Shown here piece after piece: positions 1 to 8,148 of a stretch of 59,863 bases of DNA; within the stretch, counting starts at the first letter, position 1, and each line of letters starts with the position of its first letter. The DNA is taken from the NCBI GenBank assembly GCA_017396945.1, contig JAFQKI010000012.1:1-59863 (forward strand), read 5' to 3'. The DNA is from Muribaculaceae bacterium. Lineage in GTDB: Bacteria > Bacteroidota > Bacteroidia > Bacteroidales > Muribaculaceae. The translations under genes and the position numbers were made by a program. Under the pieces are notes generated by a model. That model was not told where the DNA came from. It did no database searches and saw nothing but the letters and a program-made list of their open reading frames with translations.

Positions 1-135
1 GGGGCTTAAAGTTGCGTTTGTAACGGCACCACCGTCGGGTAGAGTCACTTTGTCGATAGACTCAACCGAAAGCAATTGAGCGTAGCTCAACACGCCTGAG
101 CACAACAGAAAAGCCGAGATAAAGAACTTTTTCAT
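1..135 (-). CDS. Exported protein, N-terminal part only (cut by window edge)
   Basis: An ATG at 135 on the minus strand opens a frame that runs off the window. The first 20 residues (MKKFFISAFLLCSGVLSYAQ) form a clear Sec signal peptide with a likely cut before or after the Gln. The following visible residues (SVESIDKVTLPDGG) resemble the start of Bacteroidetes secreted proteins with TolB/PD40-type propeller repeats, but about 45 residues are too few to name it. It has no lipobox. The 220 bases upstream, up to the terminator at 323-358, are AT-rich and hold its probable promoter. Confidence 0.6.
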   Translation of the reverse strand, partial: MKKFFISAFLLCSGVLSYAQLLSVESIDKVTLPDGGAVTNATLSP

Positions 136-322
136 GATGTTTTTAAGTTATTAAATGAATAAAAATGGTTAGTAAATAAAATTGAGTAAAGGTAAAAATA
201 AATTTTTATAAAATTATGCAATAATGTGTGTTTTTGTAAGATTTAACGAAAAATTGTGGGTAATAGAACCAATTGTAACGATAAATGAGTTACAATTGGC
301 ATAGTTAAGTTTTATTTATAGC

Positions 323-358
323 AATAATAAAGGAGGCGACATCGCCTCCTTTATTATT
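323..358 (-). terminator. Perfect 17-bp hairpin terminator after the WYL gene
   Basis: Positions 323-339 and 342-358 are perfect inverted repeats around a 2-base loop. The arms end in AATAATAA/TTATTATT, so the stem has a T-rich tail on both strands. It touches the stop codon of the WYL gene (359-361), so it most likely ends that minus-strand operon. It could also stop plus-strand transcription. Confidence 0.75.
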
Positions 359-1294
359 TTAAGATACGTCAGTGTTTGATTTTGGTTGTTCAGTGGGAGC
401 TTTTTTGTAGAGACTCAATGCCTCCTCAAGGTTTTTGGTGATGATTGCTCGCAATTCAGGTGGCTCGATTACTTGCACTGCGGGGCCATAGGAGAGGAGT
501 TCTTGGACGAAGTCGTTGGTGATGCGCAGTTTGTAGGAAAACACCGAGTAGGTGTCGTGTATCATCTCGTGTTGAGAGTGATGTAACGGCAAAGCACGGA
601 AGTATTTGGCTTGTTGGTTAGTGGTCTTTATCATGATGTGTTTTGCCTCTCCATGGGAGAACATTATGCCGAAACTGTCGCGGAAATATGCCTCGGCGTC
701 AAAATGTTCGGGCATTGTAAATGTGTCACTTTCAAGCGTGACATCATGCATGCGGTCGAGTGCATAGGTCTTTATGGTATTTTCCTTGACGTTGCGTCCG
801 GTAATATACCATCGTTGCTTGAAAATTTTCAAGAAGTAAGGTTCAATAACAACATTGGGAGTAGCGGTGCTGCGAGAAAACGGTTGATAAGTAAATCGGA
901 GCGGGTGAAACTCTTTAAGGGCATCGATGACCACAGCCAGGTATTGTCGTGCCGAGGGAACATCTTCTATGAAAATGCGATTGGCAACATCTCGCGAACC
1001 ACTGAGTATGTTGTTCATTGCAGTGGTGTTTAACAACCAATTTGTCATGCTTTCACATTGCGCGTCATCCTGTTTTATAGAGTACTCAAACGTTGAGTTG
1101 TTACACTCGATCGTTATTTGAAAAAGTTCCTCAATCGCCATTCTATAACTATAGAATGTACGTCGAGCCAATGGCTCGCCATTGGAGAACGGACTGCGTT
1201 TCCATCGGGCATTCAGCTCCTCGCGAGTTATTTTGCCATAACGCCTTATGGTATCGACAATCCAGATATAACGATTAAACAAATCTTTAGACAT
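359..1294 (-). CDS. WYL-domain transcriptional regulator
   Basis: This 311-residue protein has an N-terminal winged-helix region (about residues 8-70) and a WYL domain (about 120-200) containing the pattern ALDRM after a beta-strand-rich stretch (RWYITGRN). WYL proteins are DNA-binding regulators whose WYL module senses ligands, often nucleic acids or metabolites. It is the last gene of a minus-strand run NamZ - symporter - WYL, 24 bp behind the symporter, and is followed directly by a strong hairpin terminator. The neighbourhood suggests local control of amino-sugar uptake, but many Bacteroidales carry such proteins with unknown targets, so this is inference. The family assignment is firm; the ligand and regulon are unknown. 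Confidence 0.85.
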   Translation of the reverse strand: MSKDLFNRYIWIVDTIRRYGKITREELNARWKRSPFSNGEPLARRTFYSYRMAIEELFQITIECNNSTFEYSIKQDDAQCESMTNWLLNTTAMNNILSGSRDVANRIFIEDVPSARQYLAVVIDALKEFHPLRFTYQPFSRSTATPNVVIEPYFLKIFKQRWYITGRNVKENTIKTYALDRMHDVTLESDTFTMPEHFDAEAYFRDSFGIMFSHGEAKHIMIKTTNQQAKYFRALPLHHSQHEMIHDTYSVFSYKLRITNDFVQELLSYGPAVQVIEPPELRAIITKNLEEALSLYKKAPTEQPKSNTDVS

Positions 1295-1318
1295 TTTTGG
1301 ACGAGAATTATAATGTTA

Positions 1319-2767
1319 CTAATTTTTTTTAGAAGAGAACATCAACAGACCTACCATAGTGAAGAGGGCGTTGATGATGAGTAGTTCAAAGCTTGTCTCA
1401 TAATTGAAGAAGTGTTTGAGCGCATATTGTGCTACCCAAGAAAGTGCCGGAGCTGCGATGCAGGCAATGGGGATAAAGCAGTCGCGCACGTTGCGACCAC
1501 AGAACATGCCAAATACAAACAAACCGAGTATCGGACCATAAGTGTAAGAAGCCAATGTGTAAACGGCACTGATGGCGTCTTGGTCACTGAGATAGTAGAA
1601 CGCGATGATAACTAAACCCATGATTGCTGACATGGCAACGTGTACTCCTTTGCGCACTTTGGTCAGGCGGTTGTCGTCATAACGCTTTTGCCCATCGAGA
1701 ATGTCAACGGTGAATGAAGTGGTTAGAGATGTTAACGCCGAACCGGCGGCTGAATATGCGGCAGAGATGAGACCGAGTACAAAAAGTATTCCTACAATAA
1801 TAGGCATCCCCGAAGATGTTGCCACGATACCGAAGATGTCGTCGGTCTTCTCAGGCATCGCAATGTTGTTGTGGTTCATGTACATAACCAAGAGCGTACC
1901 GAGAATGAGGAATAACGCAATTACAAAAAATTGCATTACTCCGCTCACAATCATGTTTTTTTGAGACTCTTTTGAGTCTTTGCAAGCGAGGTTGCGTTGC
2001 ATCATATCTTGGTCGAGACCGGTTGTGGCGATTACCATAAATATCCCGGCAAGGAATTGCTTCCAGAAATAGGTTCCGGCTTTGGGGTCATCAAAGAAAA
2101 ATACTTGCGAAGTGCTGTCGCTCGAAACAGCGGCAACAAGTTGGGAGAAGTCAAAGCCGAGGTTGCCGGCGATGAAGCAGATGCAAAGTATCACTGAGAA
2201 GATGAGACAGAAACTCTTAAGGGTATCGGTCCAGATGAGGGTTTTTACACCGCCTTGCTTGGTGTATAGCCAGATGAGGGCGATTGTGATAACCACATTA
2301 ACGGCAAATGGTACACCCCATGGCCCGAAAACGAGTGATTGAAGCACGACGCAAACGACCAAGAAACGCACTGAGGCTCCAAGCATTTTGGATACGAAGA
2401 AAAACCATGCGCCTGTGCGATAGGTTGATACCCCGAAACGTTCTTCGAGATAGCCGTATATGGATACAAGATTGCGTTTATAGAACATTGGCACAAGAAC
2501 GTAGGCAATGAGAAAGTAACCTACGATAAAACCAAGGCACATCTGCAAGTAGGAGTAACCTTTGCCAACCACCATGCCGGGCACTGAAATGAATGTAACC
2601 CCCGAAATGGCAGCACCGATCATGGCAAATGATACAAGCGCCCAAGGAGCCTTGCGGTCGCCGGTAAAGAATGTCGCATTATCAGACTTGCGAGAAGCGA
2701 AATAAGAGATTAAAAGCAATAGGCAGAAATAGCCTATGATTGTGCATATTACGATTGCTGGAGTCAT
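1319..2767 (-). CDS. Sodium:solute symporter (SSS family), candidate MurNAc transporter
   Basis: This 482-residue membrane protein has about 13 predicted transmembrane helices, the usual size of the SSS/SLC5 family. Visible features include the first helix with a gap-forming YFASRKSDNATFFTGDRKAPW segment, the conserved SAAYSAAGSALTSLTTSFT region (SSS helix 8, contributes to the sodium site) and the GVKTLIWTDTLKS motif. The gene starts 26 bp after NamZ and ends 24 bp before the WYL regulator, so the three probably share a transcript. In Tannerella forsythia an inner-membrane MurNAc transporter (MurT) belongs to this family, and NamZ releases MurNAc; on that basis I infer a MurNAc or related amino-sugar substrate. 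Sialic acid or another sugar is possible. No MurK or MurQ gene is visible in the window. Confidence 0.85.
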   Translation of the reverse strand: MTPAIVICTIIGYFCLLLLISYFASRKSDNATFFTGDRKAPWALVSFAMIGAAISGVTFISVPGMVVGKGYSYLQMCLGFIVGYFLIAYVLVPMFYKRNLVSIYGYLEERFGVSTYRTGAWFFFVSKMLGASVRFLVVCVVLQSLVFGPWGVPFAVNVVITIALIWLYTKQGGVKTLIWTDTLKSFCLIFSVILCICFIAGNLGFDFSQLVAAVSSDSTSQVFFFDDPKAGTYFWKQFLAGIFMVIATTGLDQDMMQRNLACKDSKESQKNMIVSGVMQFFVIALFLILGTLLVMYMNHNNIAMPEKTDDIFGIVATSSGMPIIVGILFVLGLISAAYSAAGSALTSLTTSFTVDILDGQKRYDDNRLTKVRKGVHVAMSAIMGLVIIAFYYLSDQDAISAVYTLASYTYGPILGLFVFGMFCGRNVRDCFIPIACIAAPALSWVAQYALKHFFNYETSFELLIINALFTMVGLLMFSSKKN

Positions 2768-2793
2768 GATTTGTGTATCAATTATTTTGGTTA

Positions 2794-3993
2794 TTATTCG
2801 GCATAAAGAAGATAGGGGCGGCGTTGCTCTTTAAATCGAACGACATCGTCGGTCCAAGTTGCTTTTATCTCGGTAGCGGTGGCTCCGGCGGCAATCATGT
2901 TGCGCACGTTGCTGTCGCCGATGAGTTTTTCAAAGAAAACCTCGTGACCGGCATATTTGTATCCGTTGTCAAAAAACTTGTCGATTGACAGGTTGAGGTG
3001 TCGGTAAGCATCAATGAGATACTCAAGATTTACACCGCCGGCGATAATATCTTCATCATCAAGGTTGCGCAAGTCGCGACCTTGACACAATTGGTCGAGT
3101 AGTGGCGGATTTTTAGCCCCCTCAACACTGCGAGGAGTAAATGAGAAATCACATCCGGTCATGTCGGGGTGTCCGTATATCTCAAAAGGCGCGTCGGTAC
3201 CACGACCAAGGCTTACGGCAGTTCCCTCAAAGTAACATATTGAAGGATAGAGATATATTGATTTCATTGTGCGCAAGTTGGGTGATGGCGCAATGGGGAG
3301 AATATAGCGAGTTTGATGTGTGTAATTGAGACAGGGGATAACGGTCAGTTCCACTGTTTTGTCATCTTTTAGCCACCCTTCACCATTGCACATAAGTGCG
3401 AGTTCGCCAAGAGTCATGCCATGAACGATAGGAATGGGGAGACGTCCTACGCCCGATTGTAATTTCATGTCAAGGATAGGTCCGTCAACATACATACCAT
3501 TGGGGTTGGGGCGGTCAAGCACTACAAATGATTTTCCATATGCAATGGCTGCGTTCATCAAATCAACCATTGAGCAATAGTAGGTGTAGTAACGCAACCC
3601 AACGTCTTGAATATCAACAACGATAACGTCGATGTTGTCCATCACGTTTTTGGCGGGCATACGTTCCTTGCCGTCATAGAGCGATGCGATGGGGATGCCT
3701 GTAACTGGATCGACCGAACTACTTACATGTTCACCGGCATCGGCTTTGCCACGGAACCCATGTTCGGGGGAGAAAATTGTTGTCACGTTTATGCCGTTTT
3801 CAAGCATAATATCGAGAGTGTGACGATCTCCCACCATGCCTGTGTGGTTGGAAAACAATGCCACTTTCTTGTTGGCAAGAAGAAGGATATATTTATCTAC
3901 TTGTTGAGCGCCTACGATTACGTCTTGCGCCTTAATTGTTGAGTTACACAGTAAAATAGCCAAAAAGGCGATTGCCGAATATAGATATTTCAT
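2794..3993 (-). CDS. namZ: Exo-beta-N-acetylmuramidase NamZ family (DUF1343, GH171)
   Basis: This 399-residue protein starts with a signal peptide (about 22 residues ending in IKAQ) and is otherwise all DUF1343. Recognisable blocks are VALFSNHTG, IFSPEHGFRG (with the conserved Glu-His), VVDIQDVGLRYYTY, VVLDRPNPNG, PIPIVHGMTLGELA, APSPNLR and SLGRGTDAPFEIYG. Characterised members (NamZ of Bacillus subtilis and Tannerella forsythia) remove MurNAc from the non-reducing ends of peptidoglycan strands. No lipobox is present, so the enzyme is probably periplasmic or exported. It heads the operon with the SSS transporter and WYL regulator, which fits release followed by uptake of MurNAc. A weak promoter-like box (TAAAGATA at 4023-4030, read on the minus strand) lies upstream. 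Confidence 0.88.
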   Translation of the reverse strand: MKYLYSAIAFLAILLCNSTIKAQDVIVGAQQVDKYILLLANKKVALFSNHTGMVGDRHTLDIMLENGINVTTIFSPEHGFRGKADAGEHVSSSVDPVTGIPIASLYDGKERMPAKNVMDNIDVIVVDIQDVGLRYYTYYCSMVDLMNAAIAYGKSFVVLDRPNPNGMYVDGPILDMKLQSGVGRLPIPIVHGMTLGELALMCNGEGWLKDDKTVELTVIPCLNYTHQTRYILPIAPSPNLRTMKSIYLYPSICYFEGTAVSLGRGTDAPFEIYGHPDMTGCDFSFTPRSVEGAKNPPLLDQLCQGRDLRNLDDEDIIAGGVNLEYLIDAYRHLNLSIDKFFDNGYKYAGHEVFFEKLIGDSNVRNMIAAGATATEIKATWTDDVVRFKEQRRPYLLYAE

Positions 3994-4160
3994 AAGGTTG
4001 ATATTTTAATTAAAACACGGTGTAAAGATAGTAAAAAATGGGCAACAATGGCACAAAACGTCGGCATATAAACGTTAGATATTGTTAATGCTAATGAGGA
4101 TTATGCGTTTTTTATGCCATTATACAAAGGGGAGAGGTGTTAGATATAATTGTAATGGAG

Positions 4161-4202
4161 GAGGTTGCGGAGCTGATACTGACGGCTCGCAACCTCTTTT
4201 TT
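4161..4202 (+). terminator. Orphan intrinsic terminator
   Basis: GAGGTTGCG-GAGC (4161-4173) pairs with GCTCGCAACCTC (4185-4196) with one bulged G, followed by six T residues. It reads as a rho-independent terminator on the plus strand but has no gene before it. It may end a short non-coding RNA beginning in 4060-4140 or block stray transcription into the promoter downstream. Confidence 0.6.
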
Positions 4203-4296
4203 AGTAAAACCGTGTGATTGGCAATCAGGTGGTCATGAAAGAGTGATGTAAAGTTGGGTGAAAAAGTCGATAATAGTTTACAAAGGTGGTGATATT

Positions 4297-4327
4297 TTTG
4301 ATATTAGCGGGTTTTTGCGTAATTTTG
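4297..4327 (+). promoter_or_regulatory. Bacteroidetes-type promoter for the acyltransferase operon
   Basis: TTTG at 4297-4300 and TAATTTTG at 4320-4327 are separated by 19 bases and match the Bacteroidetes -33/-7 consensus exactly. Predicted transcription starts near 4334, leaving a leader of about 17 nt before the ATG at 4351. Confidence 0.75.
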
Positions 4328-4350
4328 CAAGATAATTATTAAAGGAATAA

Positions 4351-5196
4351 ATGGATAGCAACGAAACACCTGTCAAGCCTACCGTTCTTGATTATGACGA
4401 CATTGCCAAGATGGTGCCAAAACTTCAAGGCAAAAAGAAATTTGTGAATGGATTGCTTAAATTCTTGTCGGTTGACAAGGTAAATAAACTGCACTCCGAT
4501 AATTGTCACACTCCGGGGCATGAGTTCACCAATGGATTATTGCGTGACTTGGATATAAAACTCAAAATAGACAACGAGGAGGTGTTGAACAATCTTCCGG
4601 AGGGAGCGTTTATCACAGTGAGCAATCACCCGTTTGGGGCTCTCGATGGCATTTCGTTGATTAATGTCGTCGGAAACCGTCGCCCTGAGTTTAAAGTGAT
4701 GGTCAACATGGTATTGAACTATATTTCGGCGATGCGTCCCAATTTTATCGCCGTTGATGCGTTGGCATCAGACGATCCAAAGAAAAAAGCGGTGTCGATG
4801 AATGGTATCAAACAAGCAATCATGCACGTGCGTCGTGGAAATCCCATCGGATTTTTCCCTGCCGGAGCGGTGTCAAAGGTAAATATCAAAGGAGAATTGG
4901 AGGATCGTGATTGGCAACCTACAATCATACGCCTCATTCAGCAGATGAAAGTTCCTGTGGTCCCCATTTATTTCCATGGAAGCAATAGCTGGTGGTTTAA
5001 TTTCTTGGGTGTTGTGTGCTGGCAATTACGCACATTGAGATTGCCGGCAGAGGTGTTCCGCAAAAAGGGTAAAACACTCCACATCTCAATCGGTGACCCT
5101 ATCTCTGTTGAAGAGCAATTGGCTCATGCCGGCTCAGTTGAGGAACTTGGAAAATTTCTTAAAGATAAAACTTACGCTCTACGTCAATGCAAATAG
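4351..5196 (+). CDS. Lysophospholipid acyltransferase family (PlsC-like) protein
   Basis: This 281-residue protein carries the acyltransferase signature NHPFGALDG (His93-x4-Asp98) and the second motif FFPAGAVSK, followed by PVVPIYFHGSN. These identify the PlsC/LPLAT fold, which moves acyl chains from acyl-ACP or acyl-CoA to a lysolipid at the inner membrane. The family in Bacteroidetes includes the O-acyltransferase GlsA of glycine-lipid synthesis as well as 'hemolysin-like' acyltransferases; no GlsB-type partner is adjacent, so I do not assign a symbol. It heads a plus-strand operon: its last 10 bases overlap the start of the sigma-54 activator, which implies translational coupling. Confidence 0.8.
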   Translation: MDSNETPVKPTVLDYDDIAKMVPKLQGKKKFVNGLLKFLSVDKVNKLHSDNCHTPGHEFTNGLLRDLDIKLKIDNEEVLNNLPEGAFITVSNHPFGALDGISLINVVGNRRPEFKVMVNMVLNYISAMRPNFIAVDALASDDPKKKAVSMNGIKQAIMHVRRGNPIGFFPAGAVSKVNIKGELEDRDWQPTIIRLIQQMKVPVVPIYFHGSNSWWFNFLGVVCWQLRTLRLPAEVFRKKGKTLHISIGDPISVEEQLAHAGSVEELGKFLKDKTYALRQCK

Positions 5197-6413
5197 ATTT
5201 TACCGACATACCGCCTGAAGTGTTGCAAGCCAAGTCAAGACTTGGCATTGTGGGTAATGCGCCCGCACTCAATGCCGCTGTATCACGAGCCATACAAGTA
5301 GCACCCATCGACTTGTCGGTGTTGATTAATGGTGAGAGTGGTACCGGTAAGGAGTTTTTCCCAAAAATCATACATAATTTCAGCTCTCGCAAGCATAATA
5401 AATATATCGCAGTCAACTGTGGCGCGATACCCGAAGGGACTATCGATTCAGAGTTGTTTGGACATGAAAAAGGGGCATTTACCGGTGCGATATCGTCACG
5501 CAAAGGTTACTTTGAAGAGGCCGACGGCGGCACGATATTTCTTGATGAAGTGGCAGAATTGCCGATGACAACACAATCACGCTTATTGCGTGTGCTTGAG
5601 AGTGGTGAATTTATAAAAGTGGGCTCATCGACGGTTCAGAAGACCAATATACGCATCGTTGCGGCGACCAACGTGGATATGTTGCGAGCCGTTGAAGAGG
5701 GCAAATTCAGAGAAGACTTGTATTACCGATTGTCAACGGTGTTGATTACAATTCCGCCATTGCGCGACCGAGGGAACGACATATTGTTGCTCGCTCGCAA
5801 GTTTGCCGCTGATTTTGTCGAGAAATATCGCACTCCGGCAATCTCACTCGATGACAGCGCACGTCGATTGTTGTTGCATTACCGCTGGCCGGGGAATGTG
5901 CGTCAATTGAAAAATATCATTGAGCAGATTTCATTGTTTGAAGCTGGTAGCTTGGTTGATGATGTCGCTTTGGAAAGTTATATTCCTCGCAATGCGACAA
6001 TCTATGCGCCGACGGTAACGACTCAGCATAGTCATAGCTATGAGAAAGAACGTGAATTGCTGTTTAATATGATATTCCGACTTCAACACGAGATTGAGGA
6101 GTTGAAAGCGTCGATAATTGGAAATGAAGAAATAGAGGAGAGCAAACCACTTCAAATTGAGGATGCTCCACGCTCGTTGGTGAAATTTCACCCCAAAGTG
6201 ACCGATGTGGTTGGGACCCCTGTAGAGCGACAGATATATAGTGAGGTATCGGATGCCAATCCTGAGTCGTCGATGACTCTTGAGGATACCGAGCGCGAGA
6301 CAATCCGGCGCTCGCTTGAACGCAATGGCGGTCGTCGCAAGGCTACTGCTCAAGAGTTGAATATATCGGAGCGCACTCTTTATCGCAAGATAAAGGAATA
6401 TGGACTTGAATGA
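5187..6413 (+). CDS. Sigma-54-dependent activator without a receiver domain
   Basis: The 408-residue protein starts almost directly with the AAA+ domain: Walker A GESGTGKE at 49-56, the sigma-54-contacting loop GAFTGA at 96-101, Walker B ending in Asp120-Glu121, and arginine-finger region further on. A C-terminal Fis-type helix-turn-helix lies at about 370-408 (NISERTLYRKIKEYGLE). Such proteins remodel RNA polymerase-sigma-54 at -24/-12 promoters. There is no N-terminal receiver, PAS or GAF domain, so control is probably by abundance or a partner protein. The start overlaps the acyltransferase stop by 10 bases and the stop overlaps the next start as ATGA, so it is inside an envelope operon. 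Confidence 0.92.
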   Translation: MQIDFTDIPPEVLQAKSRLGIVGNAPALNAAVSRAIQVAPIDLSVLINGESGTGKEFFPKIIHNFSSRKHNKYIAVNCGAIPEGTIDSELFGHEKGAFTGAISSRKGYFEEADGGTIFLDEVAELPMTTQSRLLRVLESGEFIKVGSSTVQKTNIRIVAATNVDMLRAVEEGKFREDLYYRLSTVLITIPPLRDRGNDILLLARKFAADFVEKYRTPAISLDDSARRLLLHYRWPGNVRQLKNIIEQISLFEAGSLVDDVALESYIPRNATIYAPTVTTQHSHSYEKERELLFNMIFRLQHEIEELKASIIGNEEIEESKPLQIEDAPRSLVKFHPKVTDVVGTPVERQIYSEVSDANPESSMTLEDTERETIRRSLERNGGRRKATAQELNISERTLYRKIKEYGLE

Positions 6414-6958
6414 CGATTGGCACAATTATGAGAAAGGTATTAAACAAAAATATATGCATCAGATTGTCGGTTGTGGCGTTATTGATGTTAGTTGCATCAA
6501 GTTGTCGCATCAGCTATAAGTTTAATGGCGCGGCGCTTGATTATAATGTTTATCACACAATCAGGGTGTCGGAATTTCCGATACGTGCGGCATTGGTTTA
6601 TCCGCCATTGCAACAGACGTTTGAAAACGAACTGCTTGATTACATCACTCGCAACACCCGTTTGCAAACGGTTGACGGAGCTTCAGACCTTGAAATCGAG
6701 GGTGAAATAACCGGCTATAATTTGACTCCGCAAGCGGTAACCGAAGATGCGTACGCATCAAAAACCCGCCTAACGATTACCGTTAGGGTTAAATATACCG
6801 ACACAAAGCAAGAGGGGAATGATATTGACCAAACATTCTCGGCATATCGAGATTTTGATAGTTCAGAGATGCTGACCGATGTACAAGATGAATTGTGTCA
6901 GCAGATTTCAAAAGAGCTTGTCGATTTAATTTTTAATGCAACATTAGGTAATTGGTAA
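6410..6958 (+). CDS. lptE: LptE-like outer-membrane lipoprotein
   Basis: This protein of 182 residues has a lipoprotein signal (LMLVASSC; Cys32 counting from 6410, Cys26 from the alternative ATG at 6428). The mature part matches the Bacteroidetes LptE family: SYKFNGAALDY near the start, a PPLQQTFENELLDYI helix, and the LEIEGEITGYNLTPQAV strand pair. LptE plugs the LptD barrel that inserts lipopolysaccharide into the outer membrane. The 6410 start forms an ATGA overlap with the preceding stop; 6428 (MRKVLNK) is closer to a standard lipoprotein start, and I cannot decide between them. The stop shares one base with the next ATG. Confidence 0.8.
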   Translation: MTIGTIMRKVLNKNICIRLSVVALLMLVASSCRISYKFNGAALDYNVYHTIRVSEFPIRAALVYPPLQQTFENELLDYITRNTRLQTVDGASDLEIEGEITGYNLTPQAVTEDAYASKTRLTITVRVKYTDTKQEGNDIDQTFSAYRDFDSSEMLTDVQDELCQQISKELVDLIFNATLGNW

Positions 6959-7737
6959 TGGCTGAAACTTTGGAGGAAAAATTATCGGCAATACTCGACA
7001 ATCCCACACTGCCTATCGATTGTAAATGGGTAGAGGATTTGTCAAAGGATTATCCATATTTCACATTGCCCGCGACACTATTGCTTAAACGTAATGGCAG
7101 TGAGTTGACTACGGAACGGCGTGCCGAGTTAACAAGCCGTTTGGTGCTGAATGCCGCCGATAAAGAGGCGTTATTCGCATTAATCGATGAGGAGACATCT
7201 CGTTGGGTCGGATTTTATCCCGATGAAGAAAAAGTCAACATTTCGACTACCGATGCGATTGATACATTTATAAACACCTATGGAACCCCCGATCCTAAAG
7301 AGGAGGAGATGTTGACGCGATTGATTTTCAACCCGACTCCCGACTATGCCCAACTGCTTGCCGAGGAAGAGGAGAAAAACGCGCCTGCTCCTGAGGAGAG
7401 TGCAGGTAATTCTCAAGATGCGTTGATAAATGCGTTTATCTTGAAAAGCCGTGAGCAACAAGGTCATTTCCCATCGGTTGCAGAGGTGGAACCTGAGCCG
7501 GAGCAAAAAATTGTTGACAATAGTCCGGTAAATGCTCCTGAGGCGACAGATGACACGCTTTTGAGTGAAAGTTTGGCTAAAATTTACATAAAACAACGCC
7601 GATATTCCAAAGCTTTTGAAATTATTACTAATTTAAGTTTGAATTATCCGGAAAAAAGTATTTACTTTGCAGACCAATTGCGTTTTTTGAAAAAGCTAAT
7701 CATAAATCAGCAATATAACACAAAAAATAACAAATAA
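6958..7737 (+). CDS. Conserved TPR-like cytoplasmic protein
   Basis: I take ATG 6958 as the start; it overlaps the previous stop as TAATG. The product (about 259 residues) has no signal peptide. It is acidic, with a charged low-complexity centre (LLAEEEEKNAPAPEES) and a C-terminal helical hairpin resembling a single TPR unit (SESLAKIYIKQRRYSKAFEI, then a YFADQLRFLKKL helix). I recognise it only as a protein that recurs between LptE and SecG in Bacteroidales; its function is unknown. The end is separated from secG by 14 bases, so they are likely co-transcribed. Confidence 0.7.
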   Translation: MAETLEEKLSAILDNPTLPIDCKWVEDLSKDYPYFTLPATLLLKRNGSELTTERRAELTSRLVLNAADKEALFALIDEETSRWVGFYPDEEKVNISTTDAIDTFINTYGTPDPKEEEMLTRLIFNPTPDYAQLLAEEEEKNAPAPEESAGNSQDALINAFILKSREQQGHFPSVAEVEPEPEQKIVDNSPVNAPEATDDTLLSESLAKIYIKQRRYSKAFEIITNLSLNYPEKSIYFADQLRFLKKLIINQQYNTKNNK

Positions 7738-7751
7738 TTTTAGATATAATT

Positions 7752-8048
7752 ATGCAAGCTCTATTTATTGTATTATCTGTAATTGTATCGGTGCTACTCA
7801 TTATTGTGGTGCTTGTTCAAAAATCAAAAGGTGGTGGTTTGTCATCATCATTTGCAGGCTCAAACCAAATTATGGGAGTTCGCCGTACAACCGATTTTAT
7901 CGAAAAAACAACTTGGACACTCGCCGGTATCGTGTGTGTGTTGGCAATTCTTTCGGCATTTGTGCAGCCTACTACTTCTACTGAAGATAACTTGGTTGGA
8001 ACAAAAGCAGTAGAGCAAACACAACAAGCTGCGGCTCCCGTAAAATAA
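7752..8048 (+). CDS. secG: Preprotein translocase subunit SecG
   Basis: A 98-residue protein with two membrane helices (about 3-22 and 52-72) separated by the conserved KSKGGGLSSSFAGSNQIMGVRR loop typical of SecG. SecG joins SecY and SecE in the inner-membrane channel and helps SecA-driven export. The C-terminal 25 residues are a Thr/Ala/Gln-rich tail common in Bacteroidetes. The start is preceded by the AT-rich stretch TAGATATAATT with no strong Shine-Dalgarno sequence, as is usual in this phylum. Confidence 0.92.
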   Translation: MQALFIVLSVIVSVLLIIVVLVQKSKGGGLSSSFAGSNQIMGVRRTTDFIEKTTWTLAGIVCVLAILSAFVQPTTSTEDNLVGTKAVEQTQQAAAPVK

Positions 8049-8148
8049 TTTAACGGCGTAATCCAAAATGAAGAATACTCCGATAGGGGGCATCAGATAA
8101 GATGCTCCCTTTGGTTGTTTTCAAGTAACCATTAAAAAGTTTATAAAG

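Larger units (their letters stand above)
3994..4350. other. Divergent intergenic region between namZ and the acyltransferase
   Basis: The 357 bases hold no convincing coding frame. They contain the namZ upstream region (3994-4060), a free-standing hairpin with a T run (4161-4202), and the promoter of the acyltransferase gene (4297-4327). What transcript the hairpin ends is unclear, because no plus-strand gene lies immediately before it. Confidence 0.6.

Noticed and set aside
8049-8148. Cobalamin riboswitch before the adenosyltransferase gene
   Set aside because: The 100-base gap is too short and I see no B12-box-like sequence.
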